From the NCBI GenBank assembly GCA_041678005.1, contig JBAYOW010000004.1, forward strand, positions 27,073-91,072: a stretch of 64,000 nt of DNA. Reading direction: 5' to 3'. The notes under the pieces were generated by a model. That model had not been told where the DNA came from. It did no database searches and was given only the letters and a program-made list of their open reading frames with translations. Below, piece after piece: positions 19,484 to 29,130 of this stretch. Positions within the stretch are counted from its first letter, which is position 1. The number at the start of each line of letters is the position of its first letter. The stretch comes from Sulfurivermis sp041678005 (GTDB lineage: Bacteria > Pseudomonadota > Gammaproteobacteria > Thiohalomonadales > Thiohalomonadaceae). Made by a program: the position numbers and the translations under genes.

Positions 19484-21901
19484 CTATTCATGCAGTCCAT
19501 CCACTCGATCTGCTGGCCGGGTTGCTTCATCATGCTCCTTGGCCTGATCGGCAAAGCTGGCACGGATACAGGCCATTTCCACCAGACGTGCCTGGATGCG
19601 GCCATTGATGCTTGCCTCTGGCCAATTACCATCGGCATCCTTTACACCGGCCTCGGCATGCAGCAACAAGCTGAGCGCCTCATCGACGCTGGCAACGGCG
19701 TATATATGAAAATTTCCCTCGCTGGCCGCCTGCAAGAGATCCTCACGCAACATCAAATGCCTGACGTTTCTGGCTGGAATCAAGACACCTTGTTTGCCGG
19801 TCAAGCCCCTGCTTGAGCAAACATCAAAAAAACCTTCGATCTTTTCATTTACTCCACTGACCGGTTGCACCTCACCATACTGGCTTACCGCGCCAGTGAC
19901 AGCGAGTGATTGCAGGATGGGCAAATCAGCCAGCACCGAAAGCAGGGCACAAAGCTCGGCCAATGAAGCCGAGTCGCCATCCACCAAGCCATAATTTTGC
20001 TCAAAGACCAAACTGGCAGACAAGGCCAGCGGATGATTACTGGCATAACGCTGACCGAGGAAAGATGAAAGGATCAAGACGCCTTTTGCATGGATTGCTC
20101 CACCCAGATCGACCTCACGCTCGATATCGACCACACTGTCTTCACCAATATATGCAGTGGCGGTAATGCGAGAGACCTGACCAAAACTGAAATCACCCAT
20201 GGACAGCACCGACAGGCCATTGACCTGGCCTATCCTGCTGCCATCGGTCTCCAGTATGAGGATGCCGCTTTCGACCTCCTCTAAAAGCCGTTCGCGTACC
20301 CGTGATGAACGGTGAATCTGTTTATCTATTGCTTGTTGTATCTCCTTCACGCCCACAGTTTTCTGGCCATTTTCCTCCGCCCAATAATCGGCCTCGCGCA
20401 ATACATCGGCGATGGAGCGCATGTGTGCGCTAAGCTGCCTGGCATCTTCCACCAGGCGTGAACCATGTTCGATAACCCGAGCCACGGCATAGCGATCAAA
20501 CGGGCGCAATTTTTCCTTGCGCGCCAGGCTGGCCACAAGCTGGGCATAGGCCTGCTGATTGTCTGCATTGCGTGGAATTTGCTCATCAAGATCGACAGCT
20601 ACCTTGAACAGCTCGGCAAAATCCTGATCATGTGCATGCAGTAAATAATAAGTCTGGCGATCACCCATCAAGACTATCTTTACATCCAGTGGTATAGCCT
20701 GCGGTTCTAGTGAAATACTGCTGACCAGGGCGAGCATGCGCTCTGGTGATTCAATACGTATTTCAGCAGCACGCAAGGCGCGTTTCAAACCATCCCAGGC
20801 GAACGGGTGACTGAGTAACCTGCCTGCATCGATTAACAGATAACCGCCGTTGGCCTGATGCAGTGCACCTGCCTTGATAAGGGTACCTAACTGGGCGATT
20901 TGTTCGGCTCGACCAACCAGATTGAGGTAGCTGGGATTGTCCTGATAGATGATGGGCGCGCCCTGGGTATGGCGATTATCCACCAGCACGGTCACCTGAT
21001 AGCGCTGTATTTTTTCATCCTGATCTGGCGGGCCTTCCTCATCACCTTCAGCGGGTAGAAAGATGTCCACATTGTCGATGACATCCTGCTCTACCGTGTT
21101 GAGATACTCGATGAGTTCGGGCAGCTCACTATAGCGTTCCTTGATGGGGGTGATCAGGTGCTGCACCACCTGCTGTGTGGTCTCACAATTCAGCAGACCT
21201 ACCTTTTCGCTGGTGTCACGATGCCAGAGGGGAAATTGGCGAACCAATATCTGCAATTTTTCCTGCAGGATTGCGATTGTGTTTTTGATCTGTTCCTGCT
21301 CAGCAACTGGTAGCCTGGCAAACTTCTCTGCCTCCAGCACCTCGCCACCTTTCATTGGAGCAAAAGTAAAGCCTGATGTGGTACGCAAGAGTTGAATTTG
21401 CTGATCATTGGCCTCCCTGACCAGCTGTTCGATGGTGGATTCTTGCCGCCCATTTAGTTCTTCTTCCAATACCTGCAGGCGATTGCGATATTCCTCGCCT
21501 TCAAAGGTAGCCGGCAGGACGATACCCAGCGCCTCAACCAGCTTTTCCATTTCTTGCCTGAACTGATTGCCCTGACCTGGCGGCAGGCGCAGGGCGCTGG
21601 GCTTGTGGCCCTGGCTGAAATTATTTACATAGCACCAATCGTCCGGCGTAGGCAAAGTAACTGCCTTTTCCTGCAGATATTGACGCGTCAAAGTTTGCTT
21701 GCCGCTGCCCGGCGGCCCCATAACATAGAGGTTATAGCCTTCGCGCCTGATATTGACACCAAAATGTATGGCATCACTGGCGCGGCTTTGCCCGATGGCA
21801 GCACGGATATCAGGCAATTCAGAGGTATCGGTAAAACCAAATGCAGCCGGATCGCAGCGCGTATAGAGTGCCTGGGCTGGTAACGGTTTGAGCTTGCTCA
21901 T
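19484..21901 (-). CDS. Lon-like AAA+ ATP-dependent protease (YcbZ/LonH type)
   Basis: An 805-residue protein with an N-terminal AAA+ region (Walker A GPPGSGKQT near residue 62) interrupted by a long coiled-coil insert (about 130-260). The C-terminal S16 Lon protease domain has catalytic Ser644 (DGDSAS) and Lys687 (GVNEKIEG), 43 residues apart as in Lon. The expected Pro before the Ser is Asp (GDS). This architecture matches the Lon-family proteins found beside, and separate from, LonA in gammaproteobacteria; substrates are not known. The upstream gene on the same strand is a TrpB2 enzyme, 69 bases away. Confidence 0.9.
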   Translation of the reverse strand: MSKLKPLPAQALYTRCDPAAFGFTDTSELPDIRAAIGQSRASDAIHFGVNIRREGYNLYVMGPPGSGKQTLTRQYLQEKAVTLPTPDDWCYVNNFSQGHKPSALRLPPGQGNQFRQEMEKLVEALGIVLPATFEGEEYRNRLQVLEEELNGRQESTIEQLVREANDQQIQLLRTTSGFTFAPMKGGEVLEAEKFARLPVAEQEQIKNTIAILQEKLQILVRQFPLWHRDTSEKVGLLNCETTQQVVQHLITPIKERYSELPELIEYLNTVEQDVIDNVDIFLPAEGDEEGPPDQDEKIQRYQVTVLVDNRHTQGAPIIYQDNPSYLNLVGRAEQIAQLGTLIKAGALHQANGGYLLIDAGRLLSHPFAWDGLKRALRAAEIRIESPERMLALVSSISLEPQAIPLDVKIVLMGDRQTYYLLHAHDQDFAELFKVAVDLDEQIPRNADNQQAYAQLVASLARKEKLRPFDRYAVARVIEHGSRLVEDARQLSAHMRSIADVLREADYWAEENGQKTVGVKEIQQAIDKQIHRSSRVRERLLEEVESGILILETDGSRIGQVNGLSVLSMGDFSFGQVSRITATAYIGEDSVVDIEREVDLGGAIHAKGVLILSSFLGQRYASNHPLALSASLVFEQNYGLVDGDSASLAELCALLSVLADLPILQSLAVTGAVSQYGEVQPVSGVNEKIEGFFDVCSSRGLTGKQGVLIPARNVRHLMLREDLLQAASEGNFHIYAVASVDEALSLLLHAEAGVKDADGNWPEASINGRIQARLVEMACIRASFADQAKEHDEATRPADRVDGLHE

Positions 21902-21970
21902 GAGATTTTTATTTTATTTGATCAACCAGATACAGGCACGTCCATGCGCCTGTCAGAGAATTGCCTGCAA

Positions 21971-23320
21971 TCAAACCTTGGGTAAGGAACCAAGGGCCTG
22001 CTGAATTGCTTTTTCTGGATACTCGTGGTCTTCCAGTTCGCCAGCAAAATACTTGTCATAGGAGGCCATGTCAAAGTGGCCGTGACCGGAAAGATTGAAG
22101 AACAAGGTCTTGACCTCGCCAGACTCCTTGCAACGCAGTGCCTCATCGATACAGGCGCGGATTGCATGTGAAGACTCTGGCGCGGGAATGATTCCTTCAG
22201 CACGAGCAAATTGCACACCAGCCTCGAAGGTACCCAGCTGTGGTACAGCAACGGCCTCTATCAATCCTTCATGGTAGAGCTGCGAGACGATGGCATTAGC
22301 GCCGTGATAACGCAGGCCACCGGCATGGATCGAAGGCGGCATGAAATTATGTCCCAGGGTGTGCATCTTCAACATAGGTGTCAGGCCGACAGAATCACCA
22401 AAATCATAGGCATAGTGGCCGCGAGTCAAGGTCGGACAGGATGCAGGCTCAACGGCAACCAGGCGCACATTTTTACCTGCTGCACGGTCGGCAAGGAAAG
22501 GGAAGGCTGCACCACCAAAGTTAGAGCCGCCACCACAAGATGCAAAAATCATGTCGGGATAATCTCCGGCCTTTTCAAATTGTTTCTTCGACTCCAGACC
22601 GATGACAGTCTGATGCAGGATGACGTGATTGAGCACCGAACCCAAGGCATAGTTGGAGTCGGCCCGAGAGGCGGCCTCTTCCACGGCCTCGGAGATGGCG
22701 ATACCCAAGGAACCAGGGCTATTTGGATCTTTTGTCAACAGTTCGCGGCCTGTATTGGTCATGTTGCTGGGGCTGGCGAAGACCTCAGCACCCCAAGTTT
22801 GCATCATGGAACGGCGAAATGGCTTTTGCTCATAACTGACCTTGACCATATAAACACGCACGTCCAAACCAAACATCTGCCCGGCCAGGGCCAGTGATGA
22901 GCCCCATTGGCCAGCGCCAGTTTCTGTAACCAGCCGTTTTATACCGGCCTGATGATTGTAATAGGCCTGAGCGATAGCAGTATTAGGCTTGTGTGAGCCA
23001 GCTGGGCTAACACCTTCATACTTATAGTAAATCTTGGCCGGGGTACCCAGCATGGCCTCTAGTCTATGGGCACGAAACATCGGCGCTGGCCGCCATAGAC
23101 GGTAAATTTCACGCACTTTGTCAGGGATCTGGATCCAGCGCTCGCTGGAGACTTCCTGCTCAATGAGCGACATGGGAAAAATGGCGGACAGGGCGTCTGG
23201 TGTAATCGGCTGGCCATCGGGGCCCAACACTGGCGCCGGGGCATTGGGCAGATCGGCAACTATGTTATACCAATGTGTTGGGATCTCATGTTCATCCAGC
23301 AGGATTTTAGTCTGGGGCAC
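21971..23320 (-). CDS. TrpB2-type tryptophan synthase beta-like enzyme
   Basis: A 449-residue pyridoxal-phosphate enzyme of the TrpB2 branch. The PLP lysine is in GVSPAGSHKPNTA and the phosphate-binding glycine loop is FASCGGGSNFGG. The longer N-terminal region (IPTHWYNIVADLPN) and extended C-terminus distinguish TrpB2 from TrpB1. TrpB2 can make tryptophan from indole and serine, and is usually not paired with trpA; none is near here. The start is GTG (23320). An indole-salvage role or another beta-replacement reaction is possible. Confidence 0.92.
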   Translation of the reverse strand: MPQTKILLDEHEIPTHWYNIVADLPNAPAPVLGPDGQPITPDALSAIFPMSLIEQEVSSERWIQIPDKVREIYRLWRPAPMFRAHRLEAMLGTPAKIYYKYEGVSPAGSHKPNTAIAQAYYNHQAGIKRLVTETGAGQWGSSLALAGQMFGLDVRVYMVKVSYEQKPFRRSMMQTWGAEVFASPSNMTNTGRELLTKDPNSPGSLGIAISEAVEEAASRADSNYALGSVLNHVILHQTVIGLESKKQFEKAGDYPDMIFASCGGGSNFGGAAFPFLADRAAGKNVRLVAVEPASCPTLTRGHYAYDFGDSVGLTPMLKMHTLGHNFMPPSIHAGGLRYHGANAIVSQLYHEGLIEAVAVPQLGTFEAGVQFARAEGIIPAPESSHAIRACIDEALRCKESGEVKTLFFNLSGHGHFDMASYDKYFAGELEDHEYPEKAIQQALGSLPKV

Positions 23321-23619
23321 GGCGCTACCTCGATTGATATGTTGATCAAGCAGTAAAAGATTTGTCGTGAGTTTTTAGCTTATGTGCCGGCCCGCGTCAA
23401 ATGTAAACCGTCAAAACCCATCAACCTTGCTTGATGGGTATCGCGCCCTGCTGGGCTTGCAGTGGTATATGCGGTTGCAAAAGAGTTGGGGAGGGGGGTT
23501 ATTCTTGCCGCAACTTGCAGGATTAAGGCAAATTATTTGGCACGCAGTGCGCACCAAATAATTTTATTAGAGCAAGAACAACTGTAACGCCATACAGCAG
23601 ATCATTATGCAGCTGCTAT
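23321..23619. other. Intergenic region between fliD and the TrpB2 gene
   Basis: About 300 bases without a gene. They contain a 9-bp hairpin (ACCCATCAA / TTGATGGGT, 23416-23439) with TTTT on the reverse strand, a possible weak fliD terminator, and the 35-base palindrome described separately. Confidence 0.6.
23530..23564. repeat. Palindrome of the TTGG...GCGCACCAA family, copy 1
   Basis: Perfect 11-base arms AAATTATTTGG (23530-23540) and CCAAATAATTT (23554-23564) enclose 13 bases. The core (23537-23560) aligns without gaps with 45761-45784 and 52635-52658. The perfect arms allow a stable hairpin in RNA or a dimeric protein site. On the forward strand it is followed by T-rich sequence. Confidence 0.6.
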
Positions 23620-25590
23620 CTATCTCTTAGGGGTATAAGCACCAGGCAGGGAGGCCAGCTGTTCGGTCAACCTATCACTGGTGGATTGCATCTGCGCCAT
23701 AAGCACATCCAGCGCGACAAACTGCTTCATATAACGGGCTTCCACCGCTTCCAGGCGTGTTGCCAAGGCCTCGCGCTGAGTGCCGATATCATCGATTTGT
23801 GACTGAACACCACTGGTGCGATTATTCAGTAAACTGTCACTGGATAGCCAACTACCCAGCAGACTGTTGATCTGATCACCCACCCCGCGACTGAAATTCA
23901 CCTGACCGCGCGCGCCAGTGGCATCACCTTCCACCAATAGTTTCAAGCCAGCCACGGTCCCAGTGCCGGTCAAATACTGGCCATTGCCCTGCGCGGCAAC
24001 TCCACCTATCGTGCCGGCGACGTCCTTCCCTTCAGTGCCGCTACCTACGGCCAGACCGATCGAACCACTTGCACTGGTATCGGCAACTTCAGTAATGGCG
24101 ACACTGGAGGCAGCGCCATAGCGCTCAGAGGTAAAACTGAATTTATTGGTGTTTGTGTCGTAGTTAACCAACACCGAGGTACCAGCGCCACTCAAGGCGC
24201 TGTCGCCATTAATACGGCTTTGTAGTTCGGCGGCCAGTTCTGCTGCCGAGTCATAAGTTTTCTGGGTCAGTGAAATACTGCCGGATTCAACGCCATCGAC
24301 CTTGATGCGGAAGGTATTGTTGTTTGCATCGACAGTCAGGCTATCGACAATTGTAGCAGCAGTATAGCTCCCGCGTGTTGCCGCCTGAGTAATATTCAGT
24401 GCGTAATTGCCTACCGAGGTATCCGCGGTAGAACTGATATAGCTTACCTGGCTATCACTGGCCGAGGCAGTAGCGGCAAATAGCTTACCTATGTCATCGA
24501 AATGGCTGTCCATGGCAGCAGTCAGCTTGCTCTTATCCAGTTTCAAAGTGCCATCGGCCTGGGTACTGATGCCTAGATCAACCAGTGCCCGATATGGCCC
24601 ATCAAGGCCGCTGACCGGGCTACTCAGAATATTTTGTAATTGGGACATCATGCCGCGCAGACTGGAATCACCGATAAGAATGCCGGCCTCCTTGGTTTCA
24701 GAGTTGTAGCCACTTAACTGATTGAAGGTTTCCACCAAGGAATTGAAGCCGTTAATAAACCCTTCCGCATCACTAATGGCAGCACCCTTGTCGGCTTTGA
24801 CATCCAGTGTAGCGGTCGTCCCGATTTCGGCCTTTTTAAGATCTATGCTTACACCGGCGATGGCGTCGCTGATGGTGTTGGTGGCGCTGCTGACCGTGAT
24901 GCCGTCAATGGTAATCTCAGCATTTTTAGCCGCAGCAGTCTGTGTCATATTGCTGCTTTGATCATTGAAGACAAAACGGGACAGCCCAGGATCGCCAGCA
25001 GCTTCCTCGGCACTGATGCGCAGGCTATTGGCCTCGCCAGTTTGCTCGGCACTGAATACCAGTTGAAAGCCATCATCGCCTTTGATTACGCTGGCGCGCA
25101 CGCCTATATTGGCCGCATTGACAGTATCGCGCAGGCCAGTGAGCGAGTTATTATTCTCATCAATAGTAATGGTTTGTGCCGGTTTGGTCGGATCACCGAA
25201 CTGAAATGTAAGCTTGCCAGTGCCGACCGCAGAGCTGGCTTCAGAAAATGCACCAGAAGCCAGTTTGTGTGCCTGGGCAGTATGCTTGACCTCGATCTCA
25301 TAGGAACCAGCCACTGGCCTGCCAGCCACATTGGCGGAAAACAGTTCCGTGTTGCTGGAAGTGGCTGTGCGCTTCTGGAAAGAGGAGGCATCACTTAAAC
25401 TAGCCACCGAGCCTTTGAAGCTGGACAATGCAGACTTGACGCTTCCCAAACCAGAAAGCTGTGCCTGAAGCTTGGCTTCCCGCTTATTCAGACGAGCGAC
25501 TGCAGGTTCACCTTCGGCCCTGACCAAGCTGTCTACCAGACCCCTGACATCAAGTCCTGAACCGACCCCTGGAGATGTAATGGAAGCCAT
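23620..25590 (-). CDS. fliD: Flagellar filament cap protein FliD (hook-associated protein 2)
   Basis: FliD caps the growing filament and inserts flagellin subunits. The 656-residue product has the FliD N-terminal domain starting ASITSPGVGSGLDVRGLVDSL, a long Ala/Ser/Thr/Gly-rich middle typical of surface-exposed domains, and a C-terminal coiled-coil region (about 590-650) with LNNRTSGVQSQIDDI. I start at 25590 because AGGGGAA lies just upstream and the N-terminus matches the family; the open frame has 11 more codons. No flagellin or fliS is adjacent. A sigma-28-like promoter is at 25670-25696. Confidence 0.93.
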   Translation of the reverse strand: MASITSPGVGSGLDVRGLVDSLVRAEGEPAVARLNKREAKLQAQLSGLGSVKSALSSFKGSVASLSDASSFQKRTATSSNTELFSANVAGRPVAGSYEIEVKHTAQAHKLASGAFSEASSAVGTGKLTFQFGDPTKPAQTITIDENNNSLTGLRDTVNAANIGVRASVIKGDDGFQLVFSAEQTGEANSLRISAEEAAGDPGLSRFVFNDQSSNMTQTAAAKNAEITIDGITVSSATNTISDAIAGVSIDLKKAEIGTTATLDVKADKGAAISDAEGFINGFNSLVETFNQLSGYNSETKEAGILIGDSSLRGMMSQLQNILSSPVSGLDGPYRALVDLGISTQADGTLKLDKSKLTAAMDSHFDDIGKLFAATASASDSQVSYISSTADTSVGNYALNITQAATRGSYTAATIVDSLTVDANNNTFRIKVDGVESGSISLTQKTYDSAAELAAELQSRINGDSALSGAGTSVLVNYDTNTNKFSFTSERYGAASSVAITEVADTSASGSIGLAVGSGTEGKDVAGTIGGVAAQGNGQYLTGTGTVAGLKLLVEGDATGARGQVNFSRGVGDQINSLLGSWLSSDSLLNNRTSGVQSQIDDIGTQREALATRLEAVEARYMKQFVALDVLMAQMQSTSDRLTEQLASLPGAYTPKR

Positions 25591-25669
25591 AGTAATTCCC
25601 CTGTTTATAAATCCTGAATTCAAGTGTCAATGATTAATGGGCAGACATCAACCATCAAGGCGTATCAGC

Positions 25670-25696
25670 TTATCGTCCTTCTGTCGATAAACTTTA
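25670..25696 (-). promoter_or_regulatory. Sigma-28 (FliA) promoter for fliD
   Basis: On the reverse strand TAAAGTTT (25689-25696, 8 of 8 to consensus) is followed by exactly 11 bases and GACGATAA (25670-25677, 7 of 8 to GCCGATAA). It lies between the pilR stop and the fliD start, about 80 bases before the ATG. This supports expression of fliD as a late flagellar gene. Confidence 0.85.
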
Positions 25697-25707
25697 ACCA
25701 GCATATT

Positions 25708-27051
25708 TCAATCCAAACCAAGTTTTTGCAGGCGATAACGCAAAACACGATAGGAAATGCCGAGCAGCTTGGCAGCGGCAGTTTTATTGTAGCGGGTTTG
25801 TTCCAGTGCCTTGAGGATGGTTTCCTTTTCCACCGTGTCGAGCAGTGGATCCAGCGCCTGGGACATGGGGGCTGGTGTTGTTGGCATTGACGCCGGTGCC
25901 CCGACAGACTGAGGAAGATGCAGATCAGCTAGGCGGATGAGGTTATTTTCGCAGAGGGTGGCGGCGCGTTCGAGGATGTTTTCCAGCTCGCGCACATTGC
26001 CAGGGAAGGGATAGTTTTGCAGGGCGGACATAGCCTCATCTGTCAGTTTCGGCTGCGCGCAACCCCATGCCTGCGCGAGTTGTTGCAACAGATGATTGAC
26101 CAGTTGCGGGATATCCTCCGGCCGCTCGCGCAAAGCTGGCAGATGTAGCTCTATGACGTTGATGCGATAATAAAGATCCTCGCGGAACTTGCCTTCATGC
26201 ACCAGGGCGGCAAGATCCTTATGGGTAGCGGAAAGAATACGTACGTCCACATGATGCTCTTGCTGCGCACCTATCGGACGAACAGATTTTTCCTGAATGG
26301 CACGCAACAGCTTGACCTGCATGTGCAGAGGCAGATCACCCACCTCATCGAGAAACAAGGTGCCACCATGTGAGGCCTGGAACAGCCCTTGTTTGTCACT
26401 GCTAGCGCCGGTGAAGCTGCCTTTCTTGTGCCCAAACAATTCACTTTCCATCAATTCGCTGGGGATCGCACCACAGTTGACCGGTACAAACTGTGCCTTG
26501 GCACGCGGCCCCTGTTCATGAATCAGGCGTGCTGCCAGCTCTTTGCCGGTACCTGACTCACCACTGATATAAACCGGTGCCTGACTACGCGCCAACTTGG
26601 CGATGGTGGTGCGCACGTTCTGCATGAGTGCAGATGAACCAAGCAAACCTTGTTGCAAGCCATCTTGTTCTGTAGGTTCCTGGGTGGCAAGGCGCATGGC
26701 AGTTTGCACCAGCTCACGCAAGACTTTTAGCTCTACAGGCTTGGTAATAAAGTCAAAAGCTCCTGCCTTGAGCGCCTCGATAGCGGTTGGCACACTGCCA
26801 TGGGCGGTGAAAACTGCAACCGGCATGGCAGGATGATGGCGCTGGATATGACGCACCAGTTCAATGCCATCGCCATCTGGCAAGCGCATGTCAGTCAGGC
26901 AGAACTGAAAACTGCGCTGACTTAGCAGGCGGTGCGCCTCGGCCAGGCTGGCTGCCGTACAAACAGCAACACCCATGCGCTCAAGCGTCAGCTCAAGCAG
27001 CTCACGAATATCCGGCTCATCATCGATAACAAGTGCGCTAGGTGTATTCAT
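25708..27051 (-). CDS. pilR: Sigma-54-dependent response regulator PilR
   Basis: A 447-residue NtrC-family regulator: receiver domain (about 1-120) with phospho-acceptor Asp54 in LTDMRLPDG, a sigma-54 AAA+ domain (about 138-370) with Walker A GESGTGKE and the loop GSFTGA (variant of GAFTGA), and a Fis-type helix-turn-helix (about 405-447, NKTAAAKLLGISYRVLRYRL). It overlaps the sensor kinase frame by four bases. PilR normally activates pilin (pilA) transcription for type IV pili; pilA is not in this window. Identity as PilR over other NtrC-type regulators rests on similarity and on the PilS-like partner. Confidence 0.88.
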   Translation of the reverse strand: MNTPSALVIDDEPDIRELLELTLERMGVAVCTAASLAEAHRLLSQRSFQFCLTDMRLPDGDGIELVRHIQRHHPAMPVAVFTAHGSVPTAIEALKAGAFDFITKPVELKVLRELVQTAMRLATQEPTEQDGLQQGLLGSSALMQNVRTTIAKLARSQAPVYISGESGTGKELAARLIHEQGPRAKAQFVPVNCGAIPSELMESELFGHKKGSFTGASSDKQGLFQASHGGTLFLDEVGDLPLHMQVKLLRAIQEKSVRPIGAQQEHHVDVRILSATHKDLAALVHEGKFREDLYYRINVIELHLPALRERPEDIPQLVNHLLQQLAQAWGCAQPKLTDEAMSALQNYPFPGNVRELENILERAATLCENNLIRLADLHLPQSVGAPASMPTTPAPMSQALDPLLDTVEKETILKALEQTRYNKTAAAKLLGISYRVLRYRLQKLGLD

Positions 27052-28662
27052 CGGCCAAATAATAGCCTGAAGCGAGCTCCACCGTCAGGTGGTGGCAGAT
27101 AGAGCAGGCGCGCACGATTGCTTTCAGCTAACTCATGGGCAAGATAGAGACCAAGACCTGTGCCCTTGTCAGCGGTAGTAAAGAAAGGTTCAAACAGATG
27201 CTCGGCTACTTCGGCAGGAATGCCAGGACCGTGATCACGGACATCCAGCCAGACATCTTTTTCGTTATGCCCGATGCTCAGTTCCAGTTTTGGCGTGCTG
27301 GCATTGCACGCGTGGCGCAAGCCATTGAGGCAAAGATTCCAGATGATTTGTTGCAGCTGCATCGGATCGAACTGTACGGTGATCGGGATTTTGCCCAGAT
27401 TGAGATAGATATCACCTGGCTGGCAGTTAGCGTGATGTTCAAACTCTTCGAGAAAACGATGCAGCCAAAGACCAAGCACAATATCTTGTGGTTGCGGCCG
27501 TTCACGTCGCCCCAACTGCAGCACGCTTTCAATCAAGGCGTTAATCCGTTTGCTTTGCTCCAGAATAATGCTCAGTAAACGCTTGTCAGATTTTTCCAGC
27601 AGAGGCGATTCTCCCAACAGTTCACTGGCATGGCTGATAGCACCGAGTGGGTTACGGATTTCGTGCGCAATACTGGCAGTCAATCGGCCAAGTGATGCCA
27701 GCTTGAGTTGCTGAGCCTGCTGATTGGCCTCGCTGGCATCCTCAAGAAAAATCAGGTGACCAGCATTTTGGCCGATCACCATGAAGCTGGACACTAGCTG
27801 CTGCTGATTATCGGCTAACTCCAGAAATCTGGAATTCATTTGCCTGCTTTCGCGCCAGGCTTGCAGTTGCTTTTGCAAGGCGGGCAGTTCACCTTGCAAC
27901 AACTTGCCGACTACAACGCGAGAACCTACGCCCAACAACTGACGTGCTGTGGTATTAATCAGACGGATCTGATCATTGGCATCGATCACCAGCACGGGTC
28001 TGCATATGCTGGATGACGTAATCAGTAAGCTGCGCCATATTGGCCAGATCAAGACCGCGCTGACGGGCCAGGTGCTCGCTGGCTCGGATCCTTTGCGCCA
28101 GGGTATGCACCAAGGCCGCCGTCGCAAACAGCGCGACACCAAGCATGCCTGCCTGAGGATAGCTGGGACTGGTCTGGATCAGATAGGGCGCTTGCATGTA
28201 AAGAAAACTCTGCTCAAGCAAAACAGCCAATGAGGCCAGGGCAGCAAATAATATGGCCGTGCGGCCAATACTGAAGATCCCTGCCGCTGCAACACTCACT
28301 ATCAGCAACATGCCCAATCCACTATCGAGTCCGCCACTTGCGTGCATCAACAAGATGACACCGGCAATATCAGTAAAGACATGTATGTCGACCAGCGGGT
28401 TAAACGGCAGCAAACGGGCATAGGTCGCCAGGGCGGTCAGCAAGGTGATAACAAAATGAATATGAATGACGTTGTTATACAGAGATGGTGCCAGGCTGCC
28501 GAAAGGGGCAGGTGTCTGACCTAACAGGTTGAGAACAACTAAAAGGCCAGCCAGGATCAGCCGATAGGCAGCAAAATAACCTAAAGGCGTCCAATGTTCG
28601 CTATGGAGCAGAGAAGGCGCCGCGCCTGTGGGGAGAGACGAAAAAATAGAATTGGTTTTCAC
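27048..28662 (-). pseudogene. pilS: Sensor kinase PilS, split by a frameshift
   Basis: Two overlapping frames together encode one PilS-type histidine kinase. The first (28662 to 27973, GTG start) gives an N-terminal membrane part with about six helices (about 25-180), ending at LTDYVIQHMQT. The second frame carries on with VLVIDANDQIRLINTTARQL (PAS), the phospho-acceptor His in SIAHEIRNPLGA, and the ATPase boxes (DHGPGIP, GTGLGLYLAHEL), to 27048. The break is near 27996-28000, where one base is extra or two are missing. The start overlaps the upstream small gene by GTGA and the end overlaps pilR, so the operon is otherwise intact. A sequencing error or a true inactivating mutation both fit; programmed shifting is less likely. 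Confidence 0.85.
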
Positions 28663-28889
28663 TGTTTAGCTGCGTGAATATCGCGGTGAGCCGGAGAGCA
28701 GTAGCTGTGTTTGCCGTGACGCAGAGCCTGTGATTCAGGGACATGCACCCCACAATAGGCGCATTTAACCACGAATTCCTGTGCTTGTTTTGTAGCGTGG
28801 CGCGGCTTTTTATCCGCCAACCAGCGCTTGAGCAGCCGATAGGAAAACCAGATGATGACAAATAAGGCAAGAAGTCGCAGCAGGTGCAT
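28659..28889 (-). CDS. Small membrane-anchored zinc-ribbon-like protein (PP0621 family)
   Basis: A 76-residue protein with one N-terminal hydrophobic segment (about residues 3-20) and a C-terminal small Cys/His cluster: CAYCGVHVPE then a second Cys/His pair in SYCSPAHRDIH, consistent with a metal-binding ribbon. It overlaps the pilS start by four bases (GTGA), so the two are translationally coupled. Such a small gene is often found directly upstream of pilS. Its role in pilus control is not known to me. Confidence 0.78.
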   Translation of the reverse strand: MHLLRLLALFVIIWFSYRLLKRWLADKKPRHATKQAQEFVVKCAYCGVHVPESQALRHGKHSYCSPAHRDIHAAKQ

Positions 28890-29088
28890 GGCATTGGATC
28901 TAAAGTAAGCAGACTGGATATTTTAACCTGAAACGCAAGCTCATCGTGCAAGCCAACCAGCTATCGTGAGAAGACACGATTTCTACTGCAATTCTAGCGG
29001 GCTCGTCCTTGTACGATCAGTCACTTAGGTTATTCTCTGTATCCACTGTCCAAACAGCAGCTACTGAAGTACCGAAGTCAATCACACA

Positions 29089-29110
29089 ATAAAAAGCAGA
29101 GCTTTTCTAC
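29089..29110 (-). terminator. Weak terminator after argF
   Basis: On the reverse strand AAAAGC-TCT-GCTTTT is followed by TATTG, shortly after the argF stop. The stem is short, so this is a tentative call. The rest of the gap to 28890 shows nothing recognised. Confidence 0.35.
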
Positions 29111-29130
29111 GCACTGGTGGAATGCGCGAA

